Origin: Mycolicibacterium neworleansense
GTDB taxonomy: Bacteria > Actinomycetota > Actinomycetes > Mycobacteriales > Mycobacteriaceae
NCBI RefSeq assembly: GCF_001245615.1
Contig: NZ_CWKH01000001.1
Location: 1,674,001-1,738,000, forward strand
Length of the DNA stretch: 64,000 nt
Direction: 5' to 3'
In this document: positions 1-8,447 of the stretch, piece after piece
How the letters are laid out: each line of letters begins with the position of its first letter
Position numbering within the stretch: the first letter of the stretch is position 1
Position numbers and translations under genes: made by a program
Notes under the pieces: generated by a model
The model's input: only the letters and a program-made list of their open reading frames with translations
Told to the model about the DNA's origin: nothing
The model's database searches: none

Positions 1-768
1 TCGTCGTACCTGTGGCGCAACGTGATGCCGCACCTGGAAGGCCTCGGCCGGCTGGTGGCGTGCGATCTGATCGGCATGGGCGGGTCGGACAAGCTCGACG
101 ATTCCGGGCCGGACCGCTACCACTATGCGGAGCAGCGCGACTATCTGTTCAAGCTCTGGGACTCACTGGATCTGGGAGACCGGGTGGTGCTCGTCCTGCA
201 CGACTGGGGATCTGCTCTTGGCTTCGACTGGGCCAATCAGCATCGCGACCGCGTAGCCGGCATCGCCTACATGGAGGCCATCGCATCGCCGATGACATGG
301 GAGGATTGGCCCGACCCGGTGCGGGAGGTCTTCCAGGGCTTCCGCTCCCCCAATGGCGAGTCGATGGTCTTGGAACAGAACATGTTTGTCGAAGCCGTCC
401 TTCCTGGAGCGATCCGGCGCACATTGACCGACGAGGAGATGGACTACTACCGCGGGCCGTTCCGCGAGCCGGGCGAGGGCCGCCGCCCCACGCTGTCGTG
501 GCCGCGGAGCATCCCGGTCGACGGCGAGCCCGCCGACGTCGTCGCGACAGTCGAGGACTACGGCAACTGGCTCAAGACCAGCGACGTCCCCAAACTCTTC
601 GTCAACGCCGAACCTGGCGCGATCGTCCGCGGGCGCATCCGTGAATTCGTTCGGACCTGGCCGAATCAGACCGAGGTGACGGTGGCCGGTTCGCATTTCA
701 TCCAGGAGGACAGCCCAGCCGAGATCGGTGCGGCCATCGCGGACTTCGTTCGCCGACTCGGCGACTGA
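1..768 (+). CDS. dhaA: Haloalkane dehalogenase, 5' end outside window
   Basis: Hydrolytic dehalogenase of the alpha/beta-hydrolase fold that converts haloalkanes to alcohols, halide and a proton in the cytoplasm. The window opens in frame just after the HGNPT region, so roughly the first 41 residues are missing; 255 residues remain of a family of about 300. The nucleophile aspartate sits in [14 protein letters not shown] (fragment residue 68), followed by the FMEAIA-type strand (here YMEAIA) and the C-terminal catalytic His in [10 protein letters not shown]. Sequence and position match the mycobacterial dhaA (Rv2579) type. It converges on the radical SAM gene with 17 bp between the stops and no hairpin visible there. 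Confidence 0.93.
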   Translation, partial: SSYLWRNVMPHLEGLGRLVACDLIGMGGSDKLDDSGPDRYHYAEQRDYLFKLWDSLDLGDRVVLVLHDWGSALGFDWANQHRDRVAGIAYMEAIASPMTWEDWPDPVREVFQGFRSPNGESMVLEQNMFVEAVLPGAIRRTLTDEEMDYYRGPFREPGEGRRPTLSWPRSIPVDGEPADVVATVEDYGNWLKTSDVPKLFVNAEPGAIVRGRIREFVRTWPNQTEVTVAGSHFIQEDSPAEIGAAIADFVRRLGD

Positions 769-785
769 ACGAACCGACCAACCGT

Positions 786-1808
786 TCAGAACAGCGTCGG
801 CTGCGCGACCGCCGGCTCCCCGACGATCGCCGGAGCGGGAGCCGGCGCCGGCGTCATCCGCGCGGTGCGAGCCAGGCCGTGCCGGGCGACCAAAGGCGCG
901 GCACGCGCCCGCAGCATGTCGCGGTAGTCCGCGGGCAGGTACGCCCCGCGCCGATACAGCCGCTGGTATTCACCGACCAGGTCAGGACGCGTGCGTGCCA
1001 GCCAATCCATGAACCAGCCGCGGGTGGAACCGCGCAGATGCAGACCGAACACGGTCACCCCGTTGGCACCGGCCGCCGCGATCCGGCCGAGCAGCGCATC
1101 GAGATGCTCGACGGAATCAGTCAGATGCGGCAACACCGGGGCGACCATGACATGACAGTCCAGGCCCGCGTCGCGAATCGCCGAGATCAGACCGAGGCGA
1201 GCCTGCGGCGACGGCGTTCCCGGTTCGACCTCGCGGTGCAGATCGTCGTCGCCGACCGCCAGTGACACCGCGACACTGACCGGTACCCGGCGGGACGCGT
1301 CGGCCACCAATCCGAGGTCCCGACGCAGCAGCGTGCCCTTGGTGAGAATGGAAAACGGGGTTCGGGAATCCGCCAGCGCCCCGATGATCCCGGGCATCAG
1401 CGCATACCGGCCCTCGGCCCGCTGATAGGGGTCGGTGTTGGTGCCCAGCGCGACCGCCTCCCGGGTCCAGGATGGGCGACGCAGTTCGCGGCGCAGCACC
1501 TCGGCGACGTTGGTCTTGACCACGACCTGGGTGTCGAAGTCCGACCCGCAGTCCAGGTCCAGGTACTCATGAGTGGGACGGGCGAAGCAGTAACGGCAGG
1601 CATGACTACAGCCGCGATAGCCGTTGACCGTGAAGCGAAACGGCAGCGCGGAGGCCGCAGGCACCTTGTTGAGGGCTGATTTGCACAGCACCTCATGGAA
1701 GGTCATCCCCTCGAACTGCGGCGAGCGGACGCTGCGTACGAATCCGACCCGCTGCAGGCCGGGCAATGCACCGTCGTCGACACCCACCGCCTGCCCATCC
1801 CAGCGCAC
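786..1808 (-). CDS. Radical SAM protein of the Rv2578c type, SOS-controlled
   Basis: A 340-residue radical SAM protein. The cluster-binding CX3CX2C motif is in GYRGCSHACRYCFAR (Cys67, Cys71, Cys74), and the body resembles spore photoproduct lyase-like/Rv2578c proteins. The reaction is unknown; SOS control suggests a role in DNA damage or nucleic acid metabolism (inference). The predicted start is a GTG at 1806-1808, only 8 nt from a perfect LexA box, so the transcript is probably leaderless. Its orthologue in M. tuberculosis belongs to the LexA regulon, as I recall. Confidence 0.88.
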   Translation of the reverse strand: MRWDGQAVGVDDGALPGLQRVGFVRSVRSPQFEGMTFHEVLCKSALNKVPAASALPFRFTVNGYRGCSHACRYCFARPTHEYLDLDCGSDFDTQVVVKTNVAEVLRRELRRPSWTREAVALGTNTDPYQRAEGRYALMPGIIGALADSRTPFSILTKGTLLRRDLGLVADASRRVPVSVAVSLAVGDDDLHREVEPGTPSPQARLGLISAIRDAGLDCHVMVAPVLPHLTDSVEHLDALLGRIAAAGANGVTVFGLHLRGSTRGWFMDWLARTRPDLVGEYQRLYRRGAYLPADYRDMLRARAAPLVARHGLARTARMTPAPAPAPAIVGEPAVAQPTLF

Positions 1809-1843
1809 CCATCAATCGAACATCCGTTCGATCTCGATGTCAA
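1806..1843 (-). promoter_or_regulatory. SOS promoter with perfect LexA box
   Basis: On the minus strand, TTGACA (1843-1838) is followed after 6 nt by the palindrome TCGAAC-ATCC-GTTCGA (read on the plus strand at 1816-1831), an exact match to the mycobacterial LexA consensus TCGAAC(N4)GTTCGA. A weak -10-like GATTGA follows, then the GTG start of the radical SAM gene. LexA bound here would cover the promoter. Confidence 0.9.
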
Positions 1844-1978
1844 GGTAATTCCACCCGTGTCGGGCTTCTGGTCAGGTCGAGGAACACCGCGCACCCCAGC
1901 CGGGTTCGTAGCAGTGTGCCGGCGAACCGTCGGCCACCCCCTCGCATCGCGACGACTCACGATTGGACCTGCGCCAGA

Positions 1979-2797
1979 ATGACATTCACGCCACCGCAAC
2001 CGGACACGGTCGAGTACGCCCGCGCCGGAACGACGCTGAGCCATCGGGTCCGGCCCGGTACCGGGACTCCACTGGTGCTCGTCCCCGGGGTCATGGCCGA
2101 CGCAGCGACGTGGCAACCGGTGGTGGACGCCGTCGAGCTACCCAATCCGGTGGTCACCCTGAACCGGCGCGGCCGTGCCCCCAGCGGTGCTCTCGGCGCC
2201 GACTATTCGGTGGGCGTCGAGGTCGCCGACCTACGGCACGTCCTCGACCGGCTCGGCCATGCCCACCTGTTCGGCTGGAGTTACGGCGCGCTGGTCGCGC
2301 TGGAAGCCGCGCTTGGCACCGCCCAGGTCCGTTCGGTGACCGCATACGAACCGGTCAGCCGCCCCTTCGCCCCAGACGTCGTCCCCCAGCTTCGCCGCGC
2401 CATCACCGCCGGGGATCTCGATCAGGCGGTCGCGCTGATCAATACCGAGGTGTCCGGATTCTCTGCCGAGTACGTCGCCGACCTACGCGGCGGCCCCGCG
2501 TGGCCGGTCCTACGGCGGCTCGCCGTCCCGCTGGGCGAAGAACTGGCCGCGATCAATGCGTATCAACCGGCTCTCGACCGCTACCGACAGCTCGGTATGC
2601 CGGTGACACTCATCCTCGGCGCCCTGAATGAGAACCGGGCGCCGTACGGTAGCGCCTTTGCGCCGTTCGCGGCCGCGTTACCTCAGGCACATGTCGCCCG
2701 ACTGCCAGGGCAAGGCCACCTGGCGCACGTCGAAGCACCGGCCGATCTCGCACGCGCGATCACGGCTGCAGTCCGCGAAGCCGAGGCCAATAGATGA
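1979..2797 (+). CDS. Alpha/beta hydrolase
   Basis: A 272-residue cytoplasmic alpha/beta hydrolase. The nucleophile elbow GWSYG is visible after the central strand, an oxyanion strand VLVPGVMAD lies near the N-terminus, and a late acidic residue and a His in GQGHLAHVE complete a plausible triad. The substrate cannot be read from sequence; the family includes esterases, lipases and C-C hydrolases. I chose the ATG at 1979 because the alignable domain starts there; the frame stays open upstream into the SOS promoter region but has no family sequence. The ribosome binding site is weak. A perfect hairpin follows the stop. Confidence 0.82.
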   Translation: MTFTPPQPDTVEYARAGTTLSHRVRPGTGTPLVLVPGVMADAATWQPVVDAVELPNPVVTLNRRGRAPSGALGADYSVGVEVADLRHVLDRLGHAHLFGWSYGALVALEAALGTAQVRSVTAYEPVSRPFAPDVVPQLRRAITAGDLDQAVALINTEVSGFSAEYVADLRGGPAWPVLRRLAVPLGEELAAINAYQPALDRYRQLGMPVTLILGALNENRAPYGSAFAPFAAALPQAHVARLPGQGHLAHVEAPADLARAITAAVREAEANR

Positions 2798-2804
2798 GAC
2801 TGGT

Positions 2805-2840
2805 GCGCCGATGCCGCGGTTTCGGGTACGGCATCGGCGC
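2805..2840. terminator. Perfect 12-bp hairpin, likely bidirectional terminator
   Basis: GCGCCGATGCCG (2805-2816) pairs exactly with CGGCATCGGCGC (2829-2840) around a 12-nt loop. It begins 7 nt after the hydrolase stop. No T-tract follows, which is common for mycobacterial terminators. It also lies about 60-100 nt downstream of the minus-strand SOS promoter at 2902-2939 and could end that transcript. Confidence 0.7.
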
Positions 2841-2904
2841 GCGCCGAGGGCGCTTGCCCAGTCGATCGCGCATCTAGACGGAAGCGGAACCGCCCGATGC
2901 GCAC
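2805..2904 (-). ncRNA. Candidate SOS-induced small RNA
   Basis: If the orphan SOS promoter at 2902-2939 is active, its transcript would start near 2904 and meet the hairpin at 2840-2805, giving an RNA of about 100 nt. No convincing protein is encoded: the GTG frame from 2904 runs 73 codons antisense into the hydrolase gene and its composition looks like a shadow frame. This call rests on promoter and hairpin geometry only. Confidence 0.3.
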
Positions 2905-2939
2905 TCGTTTATCGAACAACAGTTCGAGCGCGACGTCAA
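2902..2939 (-). promoter_or_regulatory. Orphan SOS promoter with perfect LexA box
   Basis: TTGACG on the minus strand (2939-2934), 6 nt, then TCGAAC-AACA-GTTCGA (plus-strand coordinates 2912-2927), then GATAAA and a GTG (2904-2902) 8 nt beyond the box. Spacing between elements is identical to the radical SAM gene promoter at 1806-1843, yet no recognisable gene follows. The palindrome is a full match to the mycobacterial LexA consensus. Confidence 0.82.
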
Positions 2940-2988
2940 GGCCGTTCCCAGTCCGTGGGAAGTCGGGTACCGACCTCCACACGGATCG

Positions 2989-3423
2989 CTACCACTGACC
3001 GAGCTGGCACCGCGGGCTGTACGGGTGATCGTTCTGGACGGCGATCTGACCGTCGACCGAGATCTCGCAATGCGCGTTGGGCTCGGCCCGGCCGCCGTGC
3101 GTGGTGCTCGCGACGGTGAAGATGGCCCACTGCGGATCGGCGAGCGTGGTTTCGAACACCCACGGCGCGTCCGGACCGACGTTGACCGTCGCCTTCTGCA
3201 GGTACTTGTACGCGTCGGCGTTGTAGGCGTCTTTACTCGCCGGCTGAGCCGTCAGGTAGTAGAGGTCGAACTCGTAAGGTGCTCCGGAGGTCAGCGTGTA
3301 CTTGACCTTGTGGCCCTGGGCGTCCGGCTCCGCATACGACGTTGCGTTGGAGACCGCCATACCCGCAGCCGCCAGAACCAGCGCTGCACCGACCGTGGTT
3401 GTCGCTTTTCGCATGTTCCTCAT
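2989..3423 (-). CDS. MmpS-like small secreted protein
   Basis: About 144 residues with an N-terminal signal sequence (RKATTTVGAALVLAAAGMA) ending near an Ala-rich cleavage site. The mature part, with paired cysteines late in the chain (CEISVDGQ and SPRCQLGQW), resembles the beta-sandwich of MmpS and related mycobacterial secreted proteins. I infer an extracytoplasmic location and no enzymatic role; MmpS proteins assist MmpL lipid transporters, but no mmpL gene is adjacent. Start ambiguous: ATG at 3423 or 3414. It is divergent from the urt operon. Confidence 0.7.
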   Translation of the reverse strand: MRNMRKATTTVGAALVLAAAGMAVSNATSYAEPDAQGHKVKYTLTSGAPYEFDLYYLTAQPASKDAYNADAYKYLQKATVNVGPDAPWVFETTLADPQWAIFTVASTTHGGRAEPNAHCEISVDGQIAVQNDHPYSPRCQLGQW

Positions 3424-3511
3424 ATCGACGCAGGCTACCGCCTTGTTACAGGTGCGACTAACGGGTCTGGTGGCACTGCGCCAACGGCAAACCAACTCGG
3501 TCTAGCTTGAG

Positions 3512-3549
3512 GTTAATTTGTTTGTCACACACAGACATTTCCCAGTAAC
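3512..3549 (+). promoter_or_regulatory. GlnR-like periodic repeat before urtA (tentative)
   Basis: Four 5-mers spaced by exactly 6 nt: GTTAA (3512), TGTCA (3523), GACAT (3534), GTAAC (3545). The 11-bp period and the outer two sites resemble the actinobacterial GlnR arrangement of GTnAC and GnAAC half-sites, but the inner two match poorly. GlnR control of urea uptake would be expected from biology. Confidence 0.25.
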
Positions 3550-3658
3550 AGCTGCGCTCTAACGTCCCGATTCGACACCCGCACCGGGCGTCAGCCTCTT
3601 GCTCCGCTGCCGATCGTGATCGGCCGAGAAGCGCTGCCATTCAAGGGAAAGGTCGCCC

Positions 3659-4927
3659 ATGCGAGTTCCAGGACGTGTCCCGTTGCGTCGGTCAACGTTA
3701 GCCGCAGGGAGTGTGATCGCAGCTGCCAGCCTGCTATTGGCCGGCTGCGGCAGTCGGGCGAGCGAAACCGACTCAGCAAACGCGGCATCCTGTGTGGACA
3801 CATCCGGCCCCAAGATCAAAGTCGGATCGTTGAACTCGCTGTCGGGCACGATGGCCATTTCCGAGGTGACGGTGCGCGACGCGATCAAGCTCGCGGTCGA
3901 GGAGATCAACACCAAGGGCGGCGTCTTGGGCAAACAGATCGAGCTGATCGGCGAGGACGGAGCCTCCGAGCCCACGGTGTTCGCTGAAAAGGCCGAGAAG
4001 CTGATCAGCAGCGATTGTGTGGCGGCGGTGTTCGGCGGCTGGACCTCCTCGAGCCGCAAGGCCATGCTCCCGGTGTTCGAGAGCGCCAACGCCCTGCTGT
4101 ACTACCCGGTGCAGTACGAGGGGCTGGAGTCGAGCAAGAACATCTTCTACACCGGCGCCACCACCAACCAGCAGATCGTCCCGGCGCTGGACTATCTGAA
4201 GGAGAAGGGCGTCAAGTCGCTCTATCTCGTGGGCAGCGACTACGTCTTCCCGCAGACGGCAAACCGGATCATCAAGGCCTACGCCAAGGACAACGGCATC
4301 GAGATCAAGGGCGAGGACTACACGCCACTGGGCTCGACCGACTTCTCCACCATCGTCAACAAGGTCCGCAGTGCCGACGCCGACGCCGTGTTCAACACCC
4401 TCAACGGTGACTCCAACGTGGCGTTCTTCCGCGAGTACAAGAACGTGGGCCTGACCCCGCAGGAAATGCCCGTCGTCTCGGTCTCCATCGCCGAGGAAGA
4501 GGTCGGCGGTATCGGCGTGCAGAACGTCACCGGCCAGCTGACCGCGTGGAACTACTACCAGACCATCGACACCCCGGTGAACAACGCCTTCGTCAAGGCC
4601 TACAAGGACTTCGTCAAGGATCCGAAGAAGCCCACCTCAGATCCGATGGAAGCCGCCTACGTATCGGTGTACTTGTGGAAGAACACCGTCGAGAAGGCCA
4701 AGTCGTTCGACGTCACGGCGATTCAGGACAACGCCGACGGCGTCAGCTTCGACGCCCCGGAGGGCAAGGTCACGATCGACGGCGAGAACCACCACATCAC
4801 CAAGACCGCGCGGATCGGCGAAATCCGGCCCGACGGACTGATTTACACGATCTGGGAGTCCAAGGGACCGATCGAGCCCGACCCGTACCTGAAGTCCTAC
4901 CCGTGGGCCGCGGGGCTGTCCGGCTAG
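3659..4927 (+). CDS. urtA: Urea ABC transporter, substrate-binding lipoprotein
   Basis: A 422-residue periplasmic-type binding protein for urea (UrtA family, related to amide and branched amino acid receptors). The first 29 residues are a lipoprotein signal with lipobox LLAGC, acylated Cys30. The mature protein begins its receptor fold with KIKVGSLNSLSGTMAISE, and keeps family blocks such as GGWTSSSRKAMLP and QYEGLESSKN. It would be anchored outside the membrane and deliver urea to UrtB/UrtC. First gene of a five-gene operon; the stop TAG abuts the ATG of urtB. Nitrogen control is likely from biology, with only a weak operator candidate upstream. Confidence 0.95.
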   Translation: MRVPGRVPLRRSTLAAGSVIAAASLLLAGCGSRASETDSANAASCVDTSGPKIKVGSLNSLSGTMAISEVTVRDAIKLAVEEINTKGGVLGKQIELIGEDGASEPTVFAEKAEKLISSDCVAAVFGGWTSSSRKAMLPVFESANALLYYPVQYEGLESSKNIFYTGATTNQQIVPALDYLKEKGVKSLYLVGSDYVFPQTANRIIKAYAKDNGIEIKGEDYTPLGSTDFSTIVNKVRSADADAVFNTLNGDSNVAFFREYKNVGLTPQEMPVVSVSIAEEEVGGIGVQNVTGQLTAWNYYQTIDTPVNNAFVKAYKDFVKDPKKPTSDPMEAAYVSVYLWKNTVEKAKSFDVTAIQDNADGVSFDAPEGKVTIDGENHHITKTARIGEIRPDGLIYTIWESKGPIEPDPYLKSYPWAAGLSG

Positions 4928-5812
4928 ATGGACATCCTGATCGGCCAGCTGGCAACAGGATTGAGCCTCGGCTCAATCCTGTTGCTGGCCGCGCTCGGAC
5001 TCTCCCTGACCTTCGGCCAGATGGGCGTCATCAACATGGCGCACGGCGAATTCATCATGGCCGGCTGCTACACCGCCTATGTGGTGCAGCAGGTCATCAC
5101 CAACGCCGGTGCCTCACTGTTGATTTCGCTACTGGTCGGGTTCCTCGTCGGCGGCGCCATGGGCGCCCTGTTGGAGGTGACGCTGATCCGGCGGATGTAT
5201 CACCGTCCACTGGACACGCTGCTGGTCACCTTCGGTGTCGGGCTGATCCTGCAGCAGGTGGCCCGTGACATCTTCGGCGCGCCTGCGGTCAACGTGGTTG
5301 CCCCGGAATGGCTCTCGGGCGGGGTCGAGATTCTGGGCGCCGTGGTGCCCAAGACCCGCATCTTCATCCTGGTGCTGGCCGTCGTGTGTGTGGCGGTGCT
5401 CGCCACGGTGCTCAAGACCAGTCCGATGGGCCGGCGGATCCGGGCAGTGGTGCAGAACCGCGATCTGGCCGAGACCAGCGGTATCTCGTCACGCAGAACC
5501 GACATCACCACCTTCTTCATCGGATCCGGGCTGGCCGCGGTGGCCGGTGTGGCGCTCACGCTGATCGGCTCGACCAGTCCGACCATCGGCCAGAGCTTCC
5601 TGATCGACGCCTTCCTGGTGGTGGTGGTCGGTGGGCTGGGCCAGATCAAGGGCACCGTGATCGCGGCATTGGCCCTCGGTTTCCTGAACTCGTTCATCGA
5701 ATACAGCACCACAGCGTCGCTGGCCAAGGTGATCGTGTTCGCCATCATCGTGATCTTCCTGCAGGTACGCCCGCAGGGGTTGTTCACGGTCCGGACCAGG
5801 AGTCTCGTGTGA
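4928..5812 (+). CDS. urtB: Urea ABC transporter permease UrtB
   Basis: A 294-residue integral membrane permease of the LivH type, with about eight hydrophobic segments and the family block GLSLTFGQMGVINMAHGEF near residue 30. Length is usual for short UrtB proteins without the extended N-terminal domain found in some bacteria. It pairs with UrtC to form the urea channel. The ATG follows the urtA stop directly, and the stop overlaps the GTG of urtC (GTGA), indicating translational coupling. Confidence 0.95.
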   Translation: MDILIGQLATGLSLGSILLLAALGLSLTFGQMGVINMAHGEFIMAGCYTAYVVQQVITNAGASLLISLLVGFLVGGAMGALLEVTLIRRMYHRPLDTLLVTFGVGLILQQVARDIFGAPAVNVVAPEWLSGGVEILGAVVPKTRIFILVLAVVCVAVLATVLKTSPMGRRIRAVVQNRDLAETSGISSRRTDITTFFIGSGLAAVAGVALTLIGSTSPTIGQSFLIDAFLVVVVGGLGQIKGTVIAALALGFLNSFIEYSTTASLAKVIVFAIIVIFLQVRPQGLFTVRTRSLV

Positions 5813-6936
5813 GAACCATCATCGGCCGCTGGCAGACCTGGGCCGGGTTCGGTGTCGCGGCAGTGTTGCTGTTCGGGGTGGCGCCGGCAGTGCTGTCGGA
5901 TTTCCGGCTCAGCCTGCTCGGCAAGTTCCTGTGTTTCGCGATCGTGGCTGTGGGCATCGGATTGGCTTGGGGCCGTGGCGGAATGCTCGTCCTGGGCCAG
6001 GGGGTGTTCTTCGGCCTCGGCGGCTACATGATGGGCATGCACCTCAAGATCGCCGATGCCCAGATCCGCGGGCACGACGTGCCCGACTTCATGCAAATCG
6101 CCGGGGTGCGCCACCTGCCCGGTTACTGGGAGCCGTTCGCCTCCCCCGCGTTCACGTTGGCGGCAATCCTGCTATTGCCGGCCGGGGTCGCGGCCCTGCT
6201 CGGTTTCGGTGTGTTCAAGCGCCGCGTCAAGGGCGCCTACTTCGCGATCCTGTCGCAGGCACTGGCCGCGGCGCTGGCGATCCTGCTCGTCGGCCAGACC
6301 AGCCTGGGCGGCAGCAACGGGTTGACCAACTTCCGAACCTTCTTCGGGTTCAACCTCAATGACCCCGCCAACAAGCGGATGGTGTACTTCATCGCGGCGG
6401 CCACACTGCTGATCGTGGTCGTCGTGGTCCGTCAGCTGATGTACAGCCGCTACGGCGAGCTGTTGGTCGCCGTGCGCGACGGCGAGGAACGCGTGCGGTT
6501 CCTCGGCTACGACCCGGCCAACATCAAGGTGGTGGCGTACACGCTGGCCGCGCTGTTCGCCAGCATCGCCGGCGCCTTGTTCGTGCCGATCGTCGGCTTC
6601 ATCGCACCGTCCCAGGTCGGCATCGTGCCGTCCATCGCGTTCCTGATCGGAGTCGCGATCGGCGGGCGCACCACCCTGCTGGGCCCGGTCCTCGGCGCCA
6701 TCGGCGTGGCCTGGGCGCAAACCCTGTTCTCCGAACGGTTTCCGTCGGGCTGGATCTATGCCCAAGGCCTGTTGTTCATCGTCGTCGTCGGCTTCTTCCC
6801 CGCCGGCCTGGCCGGGCTCGGGGTGCTGGTCACCCGGTGGCGTCGCAACCGGTCCGCCAAACCCGGCGAGCAGAGCACGCCCGAGACGGCACCGGACACC
6901 GACTCCGATACCGAGAAAGTAGGTGCCGCATCGTGA
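5809..6936 (+). CDS. urtC: Urea ABC transporter permease UrtC
   Basis: A 375-residue LivM-type permease, the partner of UrtB. It starts with GTG at 5809, overlapping the urtB stop by 4 nt; the frame is open further upstream but only as a shadow of urtB. Family blocks include the N-terminal GLAWGRGGMLVLGQGVFFGLGG and a long series of hydrophobic helices; the C-terminal tail after VTRWRRN is charged and cytoplasmic. The end overlaps the GTG start of urtD by 4 nt. Confidence 0.95.
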   Translation: MRTIIGRWQTWAGFGVAAVLLFGVAPAVLSDFRLSLLGKFLCFAIVAVGIGLAWGRGGMLVLGQGVFFGLGGYMMGMHLKIADAQIRGHDVPDFMQIAGVRHLPGYWEPFASPAFTLAAILLLPAGVAALLGFGVFKRRVKGAYFAILSQALAAALAILLVGQTSLGGSNGLTNFRTFFGFNLNDPANKRMVYFIAAATLLIVVVVVRQLMYSRYGELLVAVRDGEERVRFLGYDPANIKVVAYTLAALFASIAGALFVPIVGFIAPSQVGIVPSIAFLIGVAIGGRTTLLGPVLGAIGVAWAQTLFSERFPSGWIYAQGLLFIVVVGFFPAGLAGLGVLVTRWRRNRSAKPGEQSTPETAPDTDSDTEKVGAAS

Positions 6937-7748
6937 CCGGAACCGAACAGGCAAGCGAGGCGCCGGAGCCGGTGGCGGGCGGCAACGCGGGCATGGGCGC
7001 CGAGTACCTGGAAGTCCGGGGCCTCACCGTCGATTTCGACGGGTTCAAGGCGGTCAGCGACGTCGATCTCACCTTGTTCCAGGGGGATCTGCGCTTCCTG
7101 ATCGGACCCAACGGTGCGGGAAAGACGACCGTCATCGACGCCATCACCGGGCTGGTGGGGGCCACCGGTTCGGTGAACAAGTCGGGCGTCGAGTTGCTCG
7201 GCAAGAAAGTGCACCAGATCGCCCGACTGGGCGTGGGCCGCACCTTCCAGACCGCGAGCGTGTTCGAACAACTGACGGTGCTGCAGAACCTCGACATCGC
7301 GGCGGGCGCCGGCCGTTCGCCGTGGACCCTGCTGCGCCGGCGGCGGGGTGTGCTGCCCGCGATCGAGGAGGCATTGGAAACCACCGGCCTGGCGGATCTG
7401 GCCGACAAGCCGGCCGGCGTGCTGGCCCACGGCCAGAAACAGTGGCTCGAGATCGGCATGCTGCTGGTGCAGAACGCCGACGTCCTGTTGCTCGATGAAC
7501 CGGTGGCCGGGATGAGCCACGAGGAACGCGAGGAGACCGGGAACCTGTTGCGCCGCATCGGCGGAACCCGCACGGTGGTCGTCGTCGAGCACGACATGGA
7601 CTTCATGCGGGCGTTCGCGACCTCGGTGACGGTGCTGGCCCGCGGCCAGGTGATCGCGGAGGGTTCGGTGGCCGAGGTCCAGGCCAACCCGAAGGTCCAA
7701 GAGGTCTACCTCGGCACCGCCGCGGCCGGCGTGGAAGGAATCGTCTGA
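6933..7748 (+). CDS. urtD: Urea ABC transporter ATPase UrtD
   Basis: A 271-residue ABC ATPase of the LivG type. Walker A is GPNGAGKTT, Walker B is VLLLDEPVAGM, and the signature helix is the UrtD form AHGQKQWLEIGMLL in place of LSGGQ, normal for this family. It hydrolyses ATP on the inner face with UrtE. GTG start at 6933 chosen by overlap with the urtC stop; the stop overlaps the urtE ATG by one base (TGATG). Confidence 0.95.
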   Translation: MTGTEQASEAPEPVAGGNAGMGAEYLEVRGLTVDFDGFKAVSDVDLTLFQGDLRFLIGPNGAGKTTVIDAITGLVGATGSVNKSGVELLGKKVHQIARLGVGRTFQTASVFEQLTVLQNLDIAAGAGRSPWTLLRRRRGVLPAIEEALETTGLADLADKPAGVLAHGQKQWLEIGMLLVQNADVLLLDEPVAGMSHEEREETGNLLRRIGGTRTVVVVEHDMDFMRAFATSVTVLARGQVIAEGSVAEVQANPKVQEVYLGTAAAGVEGIV

Positions 7749-8440
7749 TGCTCGAAATGCTCGATGTCCGAACCGGTTACGGCCGTTCCGAAGTGATCCA
7801 CGGGGCGAGCATCGCGGTGCCCGCCGATGGTGTCGCGGCGGTGATGGGCCACAACGGTGCGGGTAAGACCACCCTGCTGCGGGCTGCCGTCGGACTGCTC
7901 AAATGCAGTGCGGGCAAGGTGCTTTTCGGCGGGGAGGACATCACCAAACTGCGTCCGAGTGCGCGGGTGGCCCGCGGCCTGGCGTACGTGCCCCAGGGAC
8001 AGCAATCGTTCGGCCAGCTGACCACCGCGGAGAATCTCCAGGTGGTGGCCGACGGCCGTAAGAACGGCAAGGCGCTGATCGACGAGCAACTGGACCTGTT
8101 CCCCGCCCTCAAAGAACTGCTCAACCGGCGGGCTGGTCTCCTGTCGGGCGGGCAGCGCCAACAGCTCGCCATCGCGCGGGCGTTGATCACCAGTCCCAAA
8201 TGTCTGATCCTCGACGAGCCCACCGAAGGCATCCAGCCCTCGGTGGTGGCCGAGATCGAATCGGCGATCACCTCGCTGACCGCCCGCGGCGATCTGGGTG
8301 TGTTGCTGGTGGAGCAGCACATCGGGTTCGCACTGGAATCCGCTCAGCGCTACTACATCCTGGAGGCCGGGCGCATCACCTCGAACGGCACCGGCGGCTC
8401 GACATCCGAAGCCGACGTTCGCGCCGCCATGGCCATCTGA
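7748..8440 (+). CDS. urtE: Urea ABC transporter ATPase UrtE
   Basis: A 230-residue ABC ATPase of the LivF type, with Walker A GHNGAGKTT at residues 34-42, Q-loop YVPQGQQSFGQLT, signature LLSGGQRQQLAIARAL and Walker B CLILDEPTEGIQPS. Last gene of the urt operon; a palindromic repeat just after the stop (8448-8514) may serve as its transcription end. No urease genes are in the window, so the transporter must feed a urease or urea amidolyase encoded elsewhere. Confidence 0.95.
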   Translation: MLEMLDVRTGYGRSEVIHGASIAVPADGVAAVMGHNGAGKTTLLRAAVGLLKCSAGKVLFGGEDITKLRPSARVARGLAYVPQGQQSFGQLTTAENLQVVADGRKNGKALIDEQLDLFPALKELLNRRAGLLSGGQRQQLAIARALITSPKCLILDEPTEGIQPSVVAEIESAITSLTARGDLGVLLVEQHIGFALESAQRYYILEAGRITSNGTGGSTSEADVRAAMAI

Positions 8441-8447
8441 TCCCCAG

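Noticed and set aside
2683..2904. 73-codon frame from the GTG after the orphan SOS promoter
   Set aside because: Composition is Ala/Arg/Ser-rich and most of it is antisense to the hydrolase; no domain. Kept only as part of the small RNA hypothesis.
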